From Ailanthus altissimus (lineage: Eukaryota > Streptophyta > Magnoliopsida > Sapindales > Simaroubaceae), in NCBI GenBank assembly GCA_946807835.1, contig OX327686.1, positions 2,046,001-2,110,000 of the forward strand: 64,000 nucleotides of DNA, written 5' to 3'. The notes beneath the pieces were generated by a model, which was not told the origin of the DNA, made no database searches, and worked only from the letters and a program-made list of their open reading frames with translations. Shown here one piece after another: positions 1-12,019 of this stretch. Position numbers and translations under genes: made by a program. The number at the start of each line of letters is the position of its first letter. The first letter of the stretch is position 1.

Positions 1-370
1 ACACGAAAAATAATTATCCCTAGTAACTACCCTGACAAATGAAAAAATAACTAACAAATATCTAAATTAAATAACTCTCGATATAGAAATAATAGCTCCA
101 CATATGAAGAATAATTACCCCTAATAATTATTGATAACTATCCCCGTGAATGAGAGACTAACTAACAAATATTTGAATCAAATAACATCCACAAATTAGA
201 GAATAATAATTTTACATATAGGGAATAATTGCTCTTAATAACTATTCTCACAAATAAGAGAATAGCTAACAAATGTCTAAGAATAACTAAACAACCCTTA
301 CAAACAAAAAAATATCAACTCTCATAAGAGGAAAAAATAAAATACACCACTTTAACATTCACCAGAATAA
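1..370. repeat. Diverged ~112-bp tandem repeat with terminal block
   Basis: About two and a half copies of a unit built around 'aataatta(c/t)cc..taataact', 'ctaacaaat.t..aa' and 'acatat' are visible, starting near 5, 107 and 220. The array ends at 330-370 in a block (accactttaacattcaccag) that recurs near 9625, 36140, 40215 and 42900. It lies at the window edge, so its left limit is unknown. No coding capacity is visible. Confidence 0.6.
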
Positions 371-3300
371 TGAAGCGCACAGAACTTGCTATTAAGATAA
401 GCACTCGAATGTAAATAAAAATAATTTTTTAAATTATATAAATTTTTTGTTTAAGCAATAAAAAACTAATGGTAAGAACATGCATATATAGTAAGATTTT
501 AATGGACAAAATTACCCCAAAAAAATTAAACAAAAAAGTAATTCAAAATTCTGAGACAATGTTTTGTATGAAAAAAAAAATCAAAGCAATAACAAAAGCA
601 AATAAAGTTGAGTCTAAAACTAAAGTGAGAAAAAGGAAATTTGTTAGTACCAAGTACCTTCCAAGAAATTCATTCACAAAGTATCAATGTACAATAGTGC
701 ATTGCTTGTACAGGGATTGTGCAACTGTAATGTAAGCACACATGACACACCCAAAAAGCAACAGTGACAAAAAGCAAAAGCAGAAGCAGAAGCAGAAGCA
801 GAAGCAAAAACACACACTGAGTGAAGCTTTCAAGTCCAAAAATCGAAAGCCCCAAAACCCCATCATCATCATCATCATCATCATATCTCTTTCGTTATGG
901 AGACATGTGTAAACACATATTACAATGCAGAAGCAAAATAAACAAGTAATTAAAACACAAAATAAAATATAAAGAGAATTTTAATTGATCCAAATCTTCG
1001 TTGGAGTGCGGTTATTCTTCGGTCCTGCGGTGGATGGAATTGATTCTGGCACGTTGGCTTTTTATTTGGTGGGTGTTTTGGATTTTTGGCTTTGGTTTTT
1101 GCTTTTCATTTCGGTGCTTCTTCAAAAGGGCAAAAAGTAAAAGCCAATTTTAGAAAGTGCTTTCCTAATTCCTATGTGTTAAAATTAGAAAGAAAAAAAA
1201 TTTGAAAAAGTTAGACACGCCCGTGCCTTTACTTTGCCCACGCCACTCTCAGCTTTTGGAGTTGGAGCACATGTATACTTGAAATTAAATGAAGAAAAAA
1301 ATTATTAGAAAGTAATCAAGAATTTTTACCAAGCATTGGTCTAGCTACTTTAATAGGAAATGTCACTAAAATTAATAAAAATAATATTTATTTATTTATT
1401 TATTATTACCAATGACCCATTATTAATGATTTATTCGTTAGAATTTTATAATGATTTTTAGGTAACATTAAGCAAAGCAATGGCCTTTTTATAATATGGG
1501 CCAGCCTGTCAAATTTTTAGACCACTAAAATGGGCCTGCATTGAAAAACCTTCTATTGTACTTGAAGATCTCGCAAGTGGCAGATTTTGATGTCCACCTA
1601 AATTTTTTTTGACTTTTTTGAAATGATTAAAATTTTATATATGCCAAATTTCAATATTATAATATTATATAAATCCTTTATAATAATTTTTAAAAAAAAA
1701 CAAGTATTTAACAAGATCACTACAATATTAACCTTCTGCAATGGAGGAAAATAAACAAGTATAATAACAATTCTTTACAATTAGATAGAAATAAATAACT
1801 TTCATAATTAGAGAAAAATGAACAATCTTTTTAGATAATTAAAAAAAAATTGGTCTAATTCGATTCCAATATTAGAATAATCGAAGTGATAATATCAACT
1901 ACTGAGTCATAAGAGTAGTTAACAAAATATAAAATAAAATGACTTTATTACTAACCTTTTCAAAAACTACAATGAAATAGTTGAGAATTGCAATAAAAAA
2001 AAGTAAGTGCTTTAAAACTAAAACTTATGCCTAATAACCTCCTTTTTTTTTTTTGTTAAACATTACCACATAAAAGCACTTTCTACAAAATCATACTTCC
2101 AAAAGCAATAACATAATTCCATTATTTTCAAAATCTTGATGGTGGGGGTTCAAGTTCAACAATCAACATATTCAAAGGAGGTGAATGGATTGAAAGCCAT
2201 TTTTTCAACTGCATAACCAAATGCCCCTCTTGATCATGAAGTTAGGTCTTCAGCCAATACCCAAATCATATGAAATTTGCCATTTTTAATCTCTCTTCTG
2301 TTGCACAATCACCTGGCAACTTAATCATAGCATTGACAAATGCTTTATTAGTAGATTTTCCAAATTAAAGCACAAAGACAAAGTTGCTTGTAAGTTCCCA
2401 CAAATGATACATCATATCTAATATCTCTTCTTCTTCTTTCTTTTTTTTTTTTTTATAAATCTTTTTCTCTTTTTACTGTATGTAATCCACTTTATAATAA
2501 AGTCATTCCTCAATATTCAGAAACATAACATAGCAGACATTTTACATTTTGAATCATCATTTCCTTGTGGGCTTAAACTCCTTAGCCCAAGTACTTGAGT
2601 CCATAGGCTTGCCAACATAAAGAAGAGTTCTCACATCTCAAAATGTTGCCCAAGAAGGCAATTATTAGTATATGATTCATACAAAAATAAAAGTTATATA
2701 ATTGAAATATTTTTTTTTTAATTCTCTATTTCTATCTTGATTTCGAACAAAGAATAAGTGTTTCTTTAAAGTTTTAATCATTTTAGTTACATTTATTATA
2801 CTCATTGAATAAATAATGATACAACGATTCTTACTCTAAAAATATTTAGACTTAGTTTGAAAGTTTTTTGTTGAATTATTGTAGTTTTAGTATAAATCCG
2901 AGGTTTTAATAGATTGATAGGGTCTTTAATAAATTTTTTTCTATTATTAGATATTTCAACTGAGTTTCGAGAGTTGATCATTTTTTTTAATATTATAATA
3001 ATTTATTGATATTTATAATCAAAAGTTTATTAAAATATATAACAATAATATTTATTGCTGTGCAACCCACAAATTTAATATAAAAAGGTTAAATTTATTT
3101 TATTAAAAATTAAAAAAAAATTATCCTTACTCAAATATAGAAAGTGACTCAAACATTGACTCTTAAATTAAGAACTAAAGCTACCCACTACTTGACCGAT
3201 GAGTGTTGAACAGAGTTAACCCTATCTTAGTCGGGTTATAAGTGATTTCTTCTCGAAATAGATATTATATATTTGAGTTGGAGTAACAACACCCTTTTAC

Positions 3301-4210
3301 TTTATTTTGCACATTCATTGAAAAAAATTTAGAAATTGAATTTTACTTTACGCACTTGTAAATGTTAAATTTATCCTCAATTAAATTTCTATCATATTAA
3401 GTATTTTTATTTCAACTATACACATGTGAAAATATTTATCCTACCTATGACTTATTTAATGTCTTTGTGAATCTACAGCATAAATTTGCTTACAAAAACA
3501 CCTATTTTCAGTCATTTTTTAAGTATAATAACTTGCTATTCATGTCTATACATAAAGAAAAAAAAAATTGATTTTAATGTTCGCTGAAACACCATATTTT
3601 TTTTCCATGCAATTGTTCATTTTCTTTTAATAAAATTTTAACAGTTTGTTATTATTATTTTCTAGCTATTGTTTCTTCTTCTTCTTCTTCTTTTTTAATT
3701 TTGTTTTTCCATTTGCAGCCTCTTTCTTCTCTTTCTCTTTGGGTTTCAGCAATAGCTGATTCTTGCTCATTATTATTTTTAAATATAATTTATTTATTTA
3801 TCTTTGAACTTCATTCTGTTGTATTTTTTTTTTCTTTTGAAATTAGCAATCATTATTCTTTTGTTTTATATAAATATGGGTGTTATTTCAGCTGAATTTT
3901 ATATGCAAATGGAAACAATTTCAGGTTTCAGAAATGGAAGTGGATTTTATGGGTTGCAGCTGGATGGAGAAAACCCTAGCAAAGGCCTATGGGCTAATAG
4001 TTAACCAAGTGGATTCCATATTGCAACAACATATATAATTTTAACACTTGTATATACATAATCTATTATAAGTGATTGAAACAAATGGATGAATCAAATT
4101 TAAACCTAATGGCATGCCTATTTCATTAAAAATATTAGGCATGAATTACTATGGAGTCATTTTCAACATACAAATTTGAACTTTCAATTTACAAGGATGA
4201 CATGATATAA
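371..4210. other. AT-rich intergenic DNA, no gene recognised
   Basis: Only short, low-complexity ORFs occur here, with no recognisable domain. The ORF at 469-735 is lysine-rich and runs through A-rich sequence, and the ORFs near 3701-4004 are biased in composition. The stretch holds poly(T)/poly(A) tracts, a (TTC)n run near 3672-3692 and the microsatellites listed separately. I see no rRNA, tRNA or miRNA hairpin. Confidence 0.5.
772..884. repeat. Microsatellites (GCAGAA)n and (CAT)n
   Basis: Positions 772-808 hold about five units of gcagaa/gcaaaa, and 861-884 hold eight consecutive cat units. On the minus strand these make leucine/cysteine/phenylalanine-rich and poly-Met ORFs, which are artefacts of the repeats. 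Confidence 0.9.
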
Positions 4211-7200
4211 TTATAACTTAGAGCTATAATTTATATATAAATATATATATATGGAGAGGAGAGATTTAAACTGGAGAATTTCACAAAAGTGAAAGTAAAA
4301 ATGTATTATTAATTATTTATTATTAGATTGTTAACACAAGTATAAGTTATAAATTTTTGTTAACATATATAATTAAGAATCTTGGAATATTAAAAAATAA
4401 ATATATTTAAAAGATATTTAATTATTAAATTACTCGACAGAATATATCTTAATCAAATTTTAGGTAAATTATTGGAGATATACAAATCTTTTTTCTTCTT
4501 CTAGATTACAAGTTTAATTTTGTAAATAAAACACTTTTAAATATCTCAATAAAATTAATAAATAATACTTTTGATAATTTTATTGTGGGTTTTAAATTAT
4601 AAAAGTTTATATTCTAAAAATACTTTATCAAAAACCTTTTTAAACAACTCCAATATCCTCTATAACTAAAGCAAAAGATAAATCACCAATTGGTCAAAAT
4701 ATCCAATGTGCACAAGTGATTTGAATCAAAATCAATCACCAATTGGTCCAATCTTCTAAATTTACATGTGTTTTTTCCTTCTTCTCAATAATCATGCATT
4801 AAATACGAGTCTAGTGGGTGCTGAGTCTTTGCCCAAGAGGATGGCATGAACCACGACAATCTTAGCCAAATTTAAAACCAAACAAAAAAAAAAAAAGGCA
4901 TATTTAATACAATTATTGATTATAAATTTAAAGATTTTTAGGTGTTAATTGGGTGGCTATCTTGAGCCCAACACTCCCCCATTTGACTATACAAGATGAG
5001 ACAACAATTTAATTCATTAAAAAAAAAAATCAAATAATATCTGATTTTTAGTTTAATGGGTATTCAATTGTTTATGCACATAAATCCAAATCTCTTAATC
5101 ACTAATAAATTTAATACTAATTGAAGGAACAACTTCTTGTTTTGCTCATTGGATTGTGTTTGTCATATTTGCTTTTTTGACCCTTGTTTTTTTAACAATT
5201 TCTTATTGTTTCCTCTTGCACTGCAAAATGGGAATATCCTCTAGTGATATGTATAGATTATGATGGCCACAATCTTGTGTATTTATAAAATATAATAACC
5301 TCCGGATATTGGGAGGGATTTGCTGAATTTTATAACATTAATAAAAAGATTAAGTTTGATTAATGTATATGATTTAAGTTTCTCCTCGAAATTGGGATTG
5401 TGATCGATGAGATCTCGAATTTAATAAAAAATAAATTGATTTGAAATTAATTAGGACAAAATGAAACCGGTTCACTATTAATTTCGCAATCTTGTATTAT
5501 TAAATAAAAAGTTAATATGCATTTGAATGTTTGTTCGGATGACAAGTCTTGTGTATTTCCCTTGTTTAAGTCAGAGTTTTAAGCTAAGAAAAATAGTAAG
5601 ATAGTATAATTATTCTTTTTTTTATTTATATGTTTTATAATGTAGATGTAGTGCGCATAAATGATATAAAACGATGTTTATTTAAATTGTATAATTTGAT
5701 AAAATATTTAGTAGTATAATCTAATATATTATTATTATTATTTTATTATTTAATAATTATTTAATATATTTGTTCGAAATAAAAAATTTAAAATATTATT
5801 TAAAAAATATAATATTATTCTCTTTCTCTATATATATATATAATATTACTTTCTCTTTGTATGGACATATTTAGATACAATTTTTACTGTTATTATCATT
5901 ATTTTTGTTACAATACAAAAGACTTCTATTTCTTAGTATTAGAGAAATTGCTCAAATTAAAAGTTTAAAGTATTACGTAAAAATTAAATATTAATATTAA
6001 AGATAAATTTTAACAAACACTTAAGAAATTGTTCATTATTTTTAAACAAATATTTTTTCAATTCAAAATTTTAAATTATTATATAAATATTTAATATTAA
6101 TTAAAGATAAGTTTTAATAAGCTCGTAGATTCAATTGAAAAGTCAAACTTAAAAAATATGTTTATTTTATATTAAAGTTTATTAAGACTTTTAAATTATT
6201 ATATTATTAAAAATTATGTTTTATAATAACACCATTTTATTTTTTTTCCTCAAATGAAAAAGTCCAATTTGGGTTGCACCATTAATAAATACATTAAAAT
6301 TTAATTTATAATATTTTTTCACCCAATAATTTCTTTTGCTTTTATTTTTTCTTCATTTAAGTTCAAAAATAAAAATATTTAAATTATTTTTATTTTTTAC
6401 AAGTTATCGCGTTAATTTTATTAGGTAATATATTTAAATTATTTATATTTTTACTAGTTATTAACTTATCTTAGTTTAAACTCAATTGTACAAGCCCAAT
6501 TTATTTATATAATTTAAGCACAAAAATACAAAATTTAGCAAAATTAGCCAAAAATGACCATTTTACGAAGCCCAAAAACCCAAATAAAAAATGAAGTATC
6601 GAATCGAAAGAATCCGTCCAATCCTTTTACCTGGAAACTTTTTAACCACTAAATTTTAGGTGAACACATTTTTCGAGTGTGAGGTTCCAGAAGTACACAT
6701 TTTACTTGAACGACAAATTTAATTGTTGTTTGTGTTGACAAAATTGCTTGAACAGAACAACGAATCGAATATTGAATTTAAAATCCATCTTCTTTTATCT
6801 TTATTGATTAAATTGGAAGTGAAAAGCAAATGTACTGTTGATGATTAAAAACAAACTGATTTTGATTGCACCTAAATACTTATTTAATTGATTACGCTCG
6901 ATCTAAATTAAGGGTTTAAATTTTAACAGAGTTTCGAGAATTGTTTATTCATTCAATTATTAACAGATCATTATTTAATTGTTATTAGTGTAAAAATTTA
7001 AAGAGGATGAAAAATATTTTATTACTTACGATATTTAATTGTTATTGGTCTAAAAATTTAGAGAGAATTAGAGCAAAACACTATTCAGTTGCTATCGGCA
7101 TAGAGAAGGAAAAATAATCTATTGTTTTTGTTTTTGTCTCTTAAGTTTCTCTTAGACTTGAAATTGGATTGACATATTTGTTTATAGTTGATTTATTTAC

Positions 7201-7250
7201 TTATGATCTCTTGTTTATGTATAAGTTTATTAAAATTATTCAAAAAAAAA
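4211..7250. other. AT-rich intergenic DNA with degraded MITE-like sequence
   Basis: No ORF with recognisable protein character. Positions 5770-5820 (aaaatattatttaaaaaatataa-type text) match one arm of the foldback element at 58432-58632, so a relic of that MITE family is likely. A weak three-copy ~60-bp repeat (tatttaattgttattggt..aaaaattta) lies at 6970-7110. Confidence 0.45.
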
Positions 7251-7251
7251 A

Positions 7252-7540
7252 TGTTTAAACTCTGTATTATGGTGAAAGTGACAATTTACTTATATTATTT
7301 TTAAAATGATCAAATTTTATAAATTTTAACAATTTTTATATTAAATTTAATCAAATTACTTATTTCTTAAAATTAAATGAAAGTAAAAATTGTCAAAAAT
7401 ACCAATTAACAATAAATTCTTTTTTAAAAAAAGGTAATTCTATTAATTTTAATAATTTTTTTAATAAAAAATGTGAAAATAAATAATTTTAAAATAGAGT
7501 AGATAAATGATTACTTTCAATATAATATTGGGTGCAAATG
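7252..7540. mobile_element. TIR MITE, copy 1 (same family as 21333-22177)
   Basis: The left end reads approximately 'ctctgtattatggtgaaagtgacaatttac'. The reverse complement of the right end reads 'cacccaatattatattgaaagtaatcattta', giving imperfect terminal inverted repeats of about 50 bp. The sequence between them is AT-rich and non-coding. The same termini bound the larger element at 21333-22177. I could not define a clean target-site duplication. It is most like a Mutator-type non-autonomous element, but the superfamily is inferred. Confidence 0.5.
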
Positions 7541-7829
7541 TCTTTTACTCAAATCAATTTTACTTTAAAATTATATTCACGTTTTACATAAGAAAGTTTG
7601 TGAAGACTTACCTTTAGGGATGACAAATTTTCTCACAAATTTACTAAAATTCACCTGTATTAAAAATGAATTGGTATAATTTGAAGCGAATTTTGTATAT
7701 AAAATTAAAATCCATAATAAATTTTGTGATGGGTATGGTTTTAATAAAAAAAATTTACGAATATTCGTAATGATTATTCGTATATACTACTTGTTTTTCT
7801 TAATTTTGTAGAGAAAGGAAAAAAAGAAA

Positions 7830-8285
7830 TATGTTGCGTATTGCATGCCTAATACGCTTAACACTCGTGCTATAAGCTCATTGTTGTGCTCTTAGCATAG
7901 GCTCCTAGCACGTGTATTAAGTGCTAAGTGCGTAACGTTGTGTGCTAAATATACACTTCTAGCATGCGTATTAAACATTAAGCGTGCACTTCTAGCACGT
8001 GTGTTAAGAGTATAATATTACGTACTTTTAACATTCTCTCTTATCACACATGTTAAGTGTTAGGTGCTTAGCATGTGCTTTTAGCACGAGTGTTAGGCGC
8101 TTAGCATGTGCTTTTAGCACGAGTGTTAGGCGCTTAGCATGTGTTTTTAGCACGAGTGTTAAGCACTAAGTGTGCAATATTAGATGCTTAGTGTGCGCTC
8201 TTAGCACGCGTGCAACATTGCTCCCTTATCGTACGCTCGTAGCACACATAGCATTCACTCCTAGTATATATGCTAAGGGATATAT
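7830..8285. repeat. 33-bp minisatellite with internal palindromes
   Basis: The best-preserved copies are at 8065-8165, where a 33-bp unit (gcttagcatgtgcttttagc / acgagtgttaggc) is repeated three times with few changes. Older copies extend on both sides. Each unit contains inverted tgctaa/ttagca and gtgcttttagcac motifs, so single strands could fold. Flanks at about 7615 (agggatgacaaatt) and 8475 (gctgccattct) loosely resemble ends of a TIR element, so the array may sit inside a degraded transposon. Confidence 0.7.
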
Positions 8286-9640
8286 ATTCATTATCAAACT
8301 CGCTTAAAATTCGCGAATAACTTATTGTAAGTTTGATAATGAATACAAATCCACTGAAACGAGTTTGATATTAAAAATTTAAATATATAATAAATTTAAA
8401 AAAAATTAATATTTTATTTTTTAAACGGATACAATTACAAATTTACAAATACCCATTATAAACTTGATCAGCTGCCATTCTATTTTATCTCTAATATTAG
8501 TATTAATTTTCACATAATAGCATAACTTTAAGCTTAAATTATTTATAATCTCTTGTCTCTATTCATTATTTAGGATCTTTAGCGAATCATTTAGCTTAAG
8601 TTTTAATTGTCTAATTATTTAAACGAAATTATTTCATGAGAATTAACTGTGGCAATACAATAATGTTCTTTAAAAAGAAGAAGAAAAAAAGAACAATAAT
8701 GTTCTTTAAAAAGAAGAAGAAAAAAAAGAAAAAACAGTATAATAAAAGGCCGAAAAAGGAAGATACTTTCACGCCCAGAGTAGGCATGAACATTTTGTGC
8801 GTCCGACACTAAATTGTCAACGTGTCAAAACATTAATAATTTCCAAGTTTGACGCCCCCATTAAATTGGGTAACACATGGCGGCTTTTTGAAAGAAACTC
8901 ATGCACCTCTTGGTGGGTTTAAGAGAAAACCTGAGAATCGGATACTCTCAGTCTCACGCGCTGTTTGCAGATTCGCTCTCTTTGTCAATAATTTTCTGCC
9001 TATTTCGTCATCTTTTGACCGATGCTGCTAAATAGACAAAGTTTAGGGAGAAAAATGAAATTAGTCCATAATTTTCTGAACTTTTTGTATTCTCTTCACT
9101 TTTTTTTTCCATTGTTTTGTCTTCTCTTATTCTTATTTTTCCTTCCTTTTATTTTTATTTTATTTTTTATTTTATACCACCAACGAAATATATATTGAGA
9201 AAAAAATATTACAGCACTAACACTAAAACACATAAAAAAATTTATATCAAGTTTTTTTTATCTATATTCGTTAGGACATGAGTCAAAAATATTTCTACTT
9301 ACATTTTCTAAACAAAATCAATACAATCTTACTATATGTTAACTAATTTTGAATCCATTTTTAGTTAGTGTTTTAGAAATGAATACAATCTTACTATATG
9401 TTGAAAATTTTTGAATCCATTTTTGATTAGATTATAATTTAAGAAACAAAGATATATTTCTTTAATTTTTATTTTGAAATTATATCAATCATATTATTAT
9501 ATTAAATTACATTATAAATATTATAATTATATTATATAATTAAGATGTTTTGTTAGAATAACAGTATTATTATAAATATATATATTTTTAAATAATTTTT
9601 TTATAAAATAAAAAAATAATTCAACCACTTTAATATTCGT
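8286..9640. other. Intergenic, two short local duplications
   Basis: A 36-37-bp tandem duplication (acaataatgttctttaaaaa...) lies at 8655-8728. A 62-bp spaced duplication (atacaatcttactatatgtt) starts at 9321 and 9383. The block at 9620-9645 (caaccactttaatattcgtc) matches the dispersed terminal block described at 330-370. No gene recognised. Confidence 0.5.
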
Positions 9641-9645
9641 CAGCA

Positions 9646-10045
9646 CTAAAACCCGCGATGGAGTGGGGCTAAGACTCGATCGAATTTCTTTTAGAAGAAC
9701 CTGCGTGGATTGGGAAAAAAAAAATTTATGGTGAACCGCCCCACTTACGCTGGCAAGGCGATTCGTCGTCATTCGCCAGCGAAGCGTCTACCACGCGCCC
9801 ACATGAAACGTGGGGTCAGAAGACGTGACTCGCCGAGCTTTGGAAATCCGAATAGCCGCCACGTGGATGTTGGGACGGTCTCGGATTTCTGAACAGACAG
9901 GTGGAAAATCCCTAACGCCACTCCCTGTATTGCGTTATTTTTACTATCACCAGTCTCTCTCTTTTTTTTTTTTTTTGGCCCTTGCGGCCTTTGTCCTCGT
10001 GTTGCCGACTCTATAAATACTGTCTATCCGCCCTCCTCTGTCTCT
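9646..10045 (+). promoter_or_regulatory. Promoter of the AdoMetDC gene
   Basis: Composition changes abruptly to more GC-rich here. A G-box core (CACGTG, 9860-9865, within ccacgtgg) and another ACGT element (gaagacgtgact, about 9822) lie upstream of a clear TATA box. Short ORFs in this stretch (9710-9892, 9810-10016) overlap the promoter and look like chance reading frames. A CGCTGGC/GCCAGCG inverted repeat spans about 9749-9783. The functional assignment is inferred from position and motifs. Confidence 0.6.
10012..10019 (+). promoter_or_regulatory. TATA box, AdoMetDC
   Basis: TATAAATA is followed about 30 bp later by a pyrimidine-rich stretch (ctctgtctctcactcactc) typical of plant transcription starts, which puts the start near 10045. 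Confidence 0.75.
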
Positions 10046-10234
10046 CACTCACTCACTCACCAAAACAAAATCCTATCCGTCTCTTTTATTTATTTATCTG
10101 GCAAACCAGTAACCGCTCCCCTTATTTCACTCGCCCCTCCATTATTTCTCTTGCCCGTTTGCTCTTCATCATTCCCGTTTCTCATCAATAAAAAACAATA
10201 ACAAAAAACACAAGGCTGCTGCGCCAAGGAAATA

Positions 10235-10396
10235 GTGAGTATTTCAATCTAGGGTTTGATTGTCCGTACTGGGTTCTCGATATTTTCTTGAATCGTTTGT
10301 TTTGTCTTTGTTATTGTTATCTGGGTTCTTGATAAAGCCCTAATCTTTTTTGCGAAGAAAGCGATTGAAACTTGAATTGTGGTTTTTGTTAATCAG
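10235..10396 (+). other. 5'-leader intron 1 of AdoMetDC
   Basis: The donor (gtgagt, 10235) and acceptor (gttaatcag, ending 10396) have good plant consensus, and the interior is T-rich. Plant AdoMetDC leaders commonly have introns here. Removing it places the tiny uORF about 30 nt into the second leader exon. Confidence 0.65.
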
Positions 10397-10426
10397 GTTT
10401 TAGAAGTACAATAAGAAGAAGCGTGA

Positions 10427-10435
10427 ATGTTGTAA
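10427..10435 (+). CDS. AdoMetDC tiny uORF (Met-Leu)
   Basis: ATG TTG TAA encodes a two-residue peptide. Its stop codon shares the final A with the ATG of the next uORF (taatg). The one-base overlap of tiny and small uORFs is a hallmark of plant AdoMetDC mRNAs. In the published model the tiny uORF lets ribosomes bypass the inhibitory small uORF when polyamines are low. Identification here rests on exact position, length and overlap. Function is by family analogy. Confidence 0.85.
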   Translation: ML

Positions 10436-10699
10436 TGGAAACCAAAGGCGGCAAAAAGAAGTCTAGTAGTAGTAGTCGTAACAACAATTCCCTTCAATAC
10501 GAAGTCCCCCTCGGTTACAGCATTGAAGACGTTCGTCCCAACGGTGGCATCGAGAAGTTCCGATCTGCTGCTTACTCCAACGTAACCCATTCTTTCTTTA
10601 GTTTAAATTTGTTTGTTTCATTTTCTCTGAATTTATTCTTAATATGTTGCTTTTTTTTTTTTTCCTTTTGCTTTGCAGTGCGTGAGACAGCCATCCTGA
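10435..10699 (+). CDS. AdoMetDC conserved small uORF (55 aa, intron-split)
   Basis: This conserved upstream peptide represses translation of the downstream decarboxylase when polyamines are high. The coding parts are 10435-10581 and 10679-10699, split by an intron (gtaacc...tttgcag). Exon 1 gives 49 residues beginning METKGGKKKSSSSSR, with the conserved core YSIEDVRPNGGIEKFRSAAY. Exon 2 adds CVRQPS and a stop. A GTG-initiated extension of four codons exists, but the ATG at 10435 is the family start, fixed by the taatg overlap. Reading through the intron would destroy the conserved C-terminus, so splicing decides the product. The usual plant ending as I know it is close to CARKPS. Here Val and Gln replace Ala and Lys, which could matter because the C-terminal residues are implicated in ribosome stalling. 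Confidence 0.93.
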
Positions 10700-10836
10700 T
10701 AACGATACGAGTACAATGCCTTCTTCAGTAGAGTAGATTTCCATTTTCTTTTTCGTTTCATTGTCTTTCATTTTGAAAAATAATAGTTAGATAATATAAA
10801 ATAATAATCACTCGCTCGGAAAAACTCAGTTCAGTT

Positions 10837-11967
10837 ATGGCTGTTGACTCGTCACCTCCTTCTTCACCCATTGGATTCGAAGGCTTTGAGAAACGTTTGG
10901 AGATTACTTTTTCACCCGCACCCATTTTCACCGACCCATCTGGGCTTGGCCTACGCTCTTTGACTCGTTCTCAACTCGACTCAATCCTCGAACTCGCTCA
11001 GTGCACCATTGTCTCTCATCTCTCCAACACTGAGTTTGACTCGTACGTTTTGTCCGAGTCAAGCCTCTTCGTTTACCCATTGAAGATTGTTCTCAAAACT
11101 TGTGGAACCACAAAACTGCTTTCGTCAATTCCCCAGGTTCTCAAACTCAGCGAGTCACTCTCACTCGGTGTTTCTTCCGTCAAATACTCGCGTGGCAGCT
11201 TCATTTTTCCTAATTACCAACCTGCCCCTTACCGTTGCTTCGCTGAAGAAGTCTCCGTTCTGAACGAGCACTTCAGTTACTTGAACGCTAAAGCCTACGT
11301 TATCGGCGATCAGAACGTTCCTAATCGCAACTGGCACATTTACTCGGCGGCGTCGAAAGAGATACCGTCGGATGACGACGTGGTCACTATCGAGATGTGC
11401 ATGACTGGCTTGGACCGAAAGAAAGCGGCGGTTTTTTTCAAAAACTCGGCCGGGGCTGGTGCAATGACGAAGACGTCCGGGATTAATGGGATCATTCCGA
11501 GTCACGTGATATGCGACTTTGAGTTTGACCCGTGCGGGTACTCGATGAACGGAATCGATGGTTCAGCTTTTTCAACGGTCCACGTGACCCCAGAGGACGG
11601 GTTCAGCTACGCCAGCTATGAGGCCATGGGTTTCGACCCCGGGCTGGTGAGATTCGAACCGCTGGTCAAGAGGGTCCTCGGCTGCTTTGCCCCAGGTGAG
11701 TTCTCTATTGCCGTCACGTGTAACACTTTGAACCGGTGGTGGGCCATCGATGGCGGTGACGTGGAGGGGTACACGTGTGACAACGTGGTAACGCAGGAGC
11801 TGCCAGGTGGATGGTGTATCGTGTACAAGACTTATGCTGCCAACAAGTGCAATGGGTGCGCATTGCGCACTCCTTCCAGGGTGAGCAAGCGGTGTTGTAA
11901 CGAGGTGACGGCGGCTGAGGAGGAAGTGTGTGGCGGTGAGCCGGTCTATCTTGTTTCTCCAGCTTAG
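10837..11967 (+). CDS. SAMDC: S-adenosylmethionine decarboxylase proenzyme
   Basis: This enzyme decarboxylates S-adenosylmethionine to supply the aminopropyl donor for spermidine and spermine synthesis in the cytosol. The 376-residue proenzyme is uninterrupted by introns, as is usual for plant AdoMetDC main ORFs, and its length is at the upper end of the family's range. It self-cleaves between Glu74 and Ser75 in the motif YVLSESSLFVYP, and Ser75 becomes the pyruvoyl cofactor. Other family residues are visible: Glu15 and Glu18 in FEGFEKRLEI, catalytic Cys89 in KTCGTT, and the Ser/His pair region SAFSTVHVTPEDGFSYASYE. That last segment also contains the TPEDGFSYAS stretch, which has been discussed as a PEST-like turnover signal. 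The ATG follows a leader with the tiny and small uORFs, so translation is expected to be polyamine-controlled. The C-terminus (EEEVCGGEPVYLVSPA) looks intact. I see no frameshift or missing catalytic residue. Confidence 0.98.
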   Translation: MAVDSSPPSSPIGFEGFEKRLEITFSPAPIFTDPSGLGLRSLTRSQLDSILELAQCTIVSHLSNTEFDSYVLSESSLFVYPLKIVLKTCGTTKLLSSIPQVLKLSESLSLGVSSVKYSRGSFIFPNYQPAPYRCFAEEVSVLNEHFSYLNAKAYVIGDQNVPNRNWHIYSAASKEIPSDDDVVTIEMCMTGLDRKKAAVFFKNSAGAGAMTKTSGINGIIPSHVICDFEFDPCGYSMNGIDGSAFSTVHVTPEDGFSYASYEAMGFDPGLVRFEPLVKRVLGCFAPGEFSIAVTCNTLNRWWAIDGGDVEGYTCDNVVTQELPGGWCIVYKTYAANKCNGCALRTPSRVSKRCCNEVTAAEEEVCGGEPVYLVSPA

Positions 11968-12004
11968 ATCAGATTTGCCAGCTCATCCTCATCCTTATAG
12001 CAAT

Positions 12005-12010
12005 AATAAA
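12005..12010 (+). terminator. Poly(A) signal candidate, AdoMetDC
   Basis: AATAAA lies 38 nt after the stop codon, followed by T-rich sequence. Further near-matches occur around 12095-12105, so alternative 3' ends are possible. Confidence 0.45.
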
Positions 12011-12019
12011 GTAAATTTT

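Noticed and set aside
2140..2165. miR172-like text (atcttgatggtgggg)
   Set aside because: The match stops after about 10-11 bases, and there is no complementary arm nearby to form a precursor.
9710..10191. Overlapping plus-strand ORFs upstream of AdoMetDC
   Set aside because: They span the promoter, TATA box and leader, and have composition dictated by GC-rich promoter and pyrimidine tracts.
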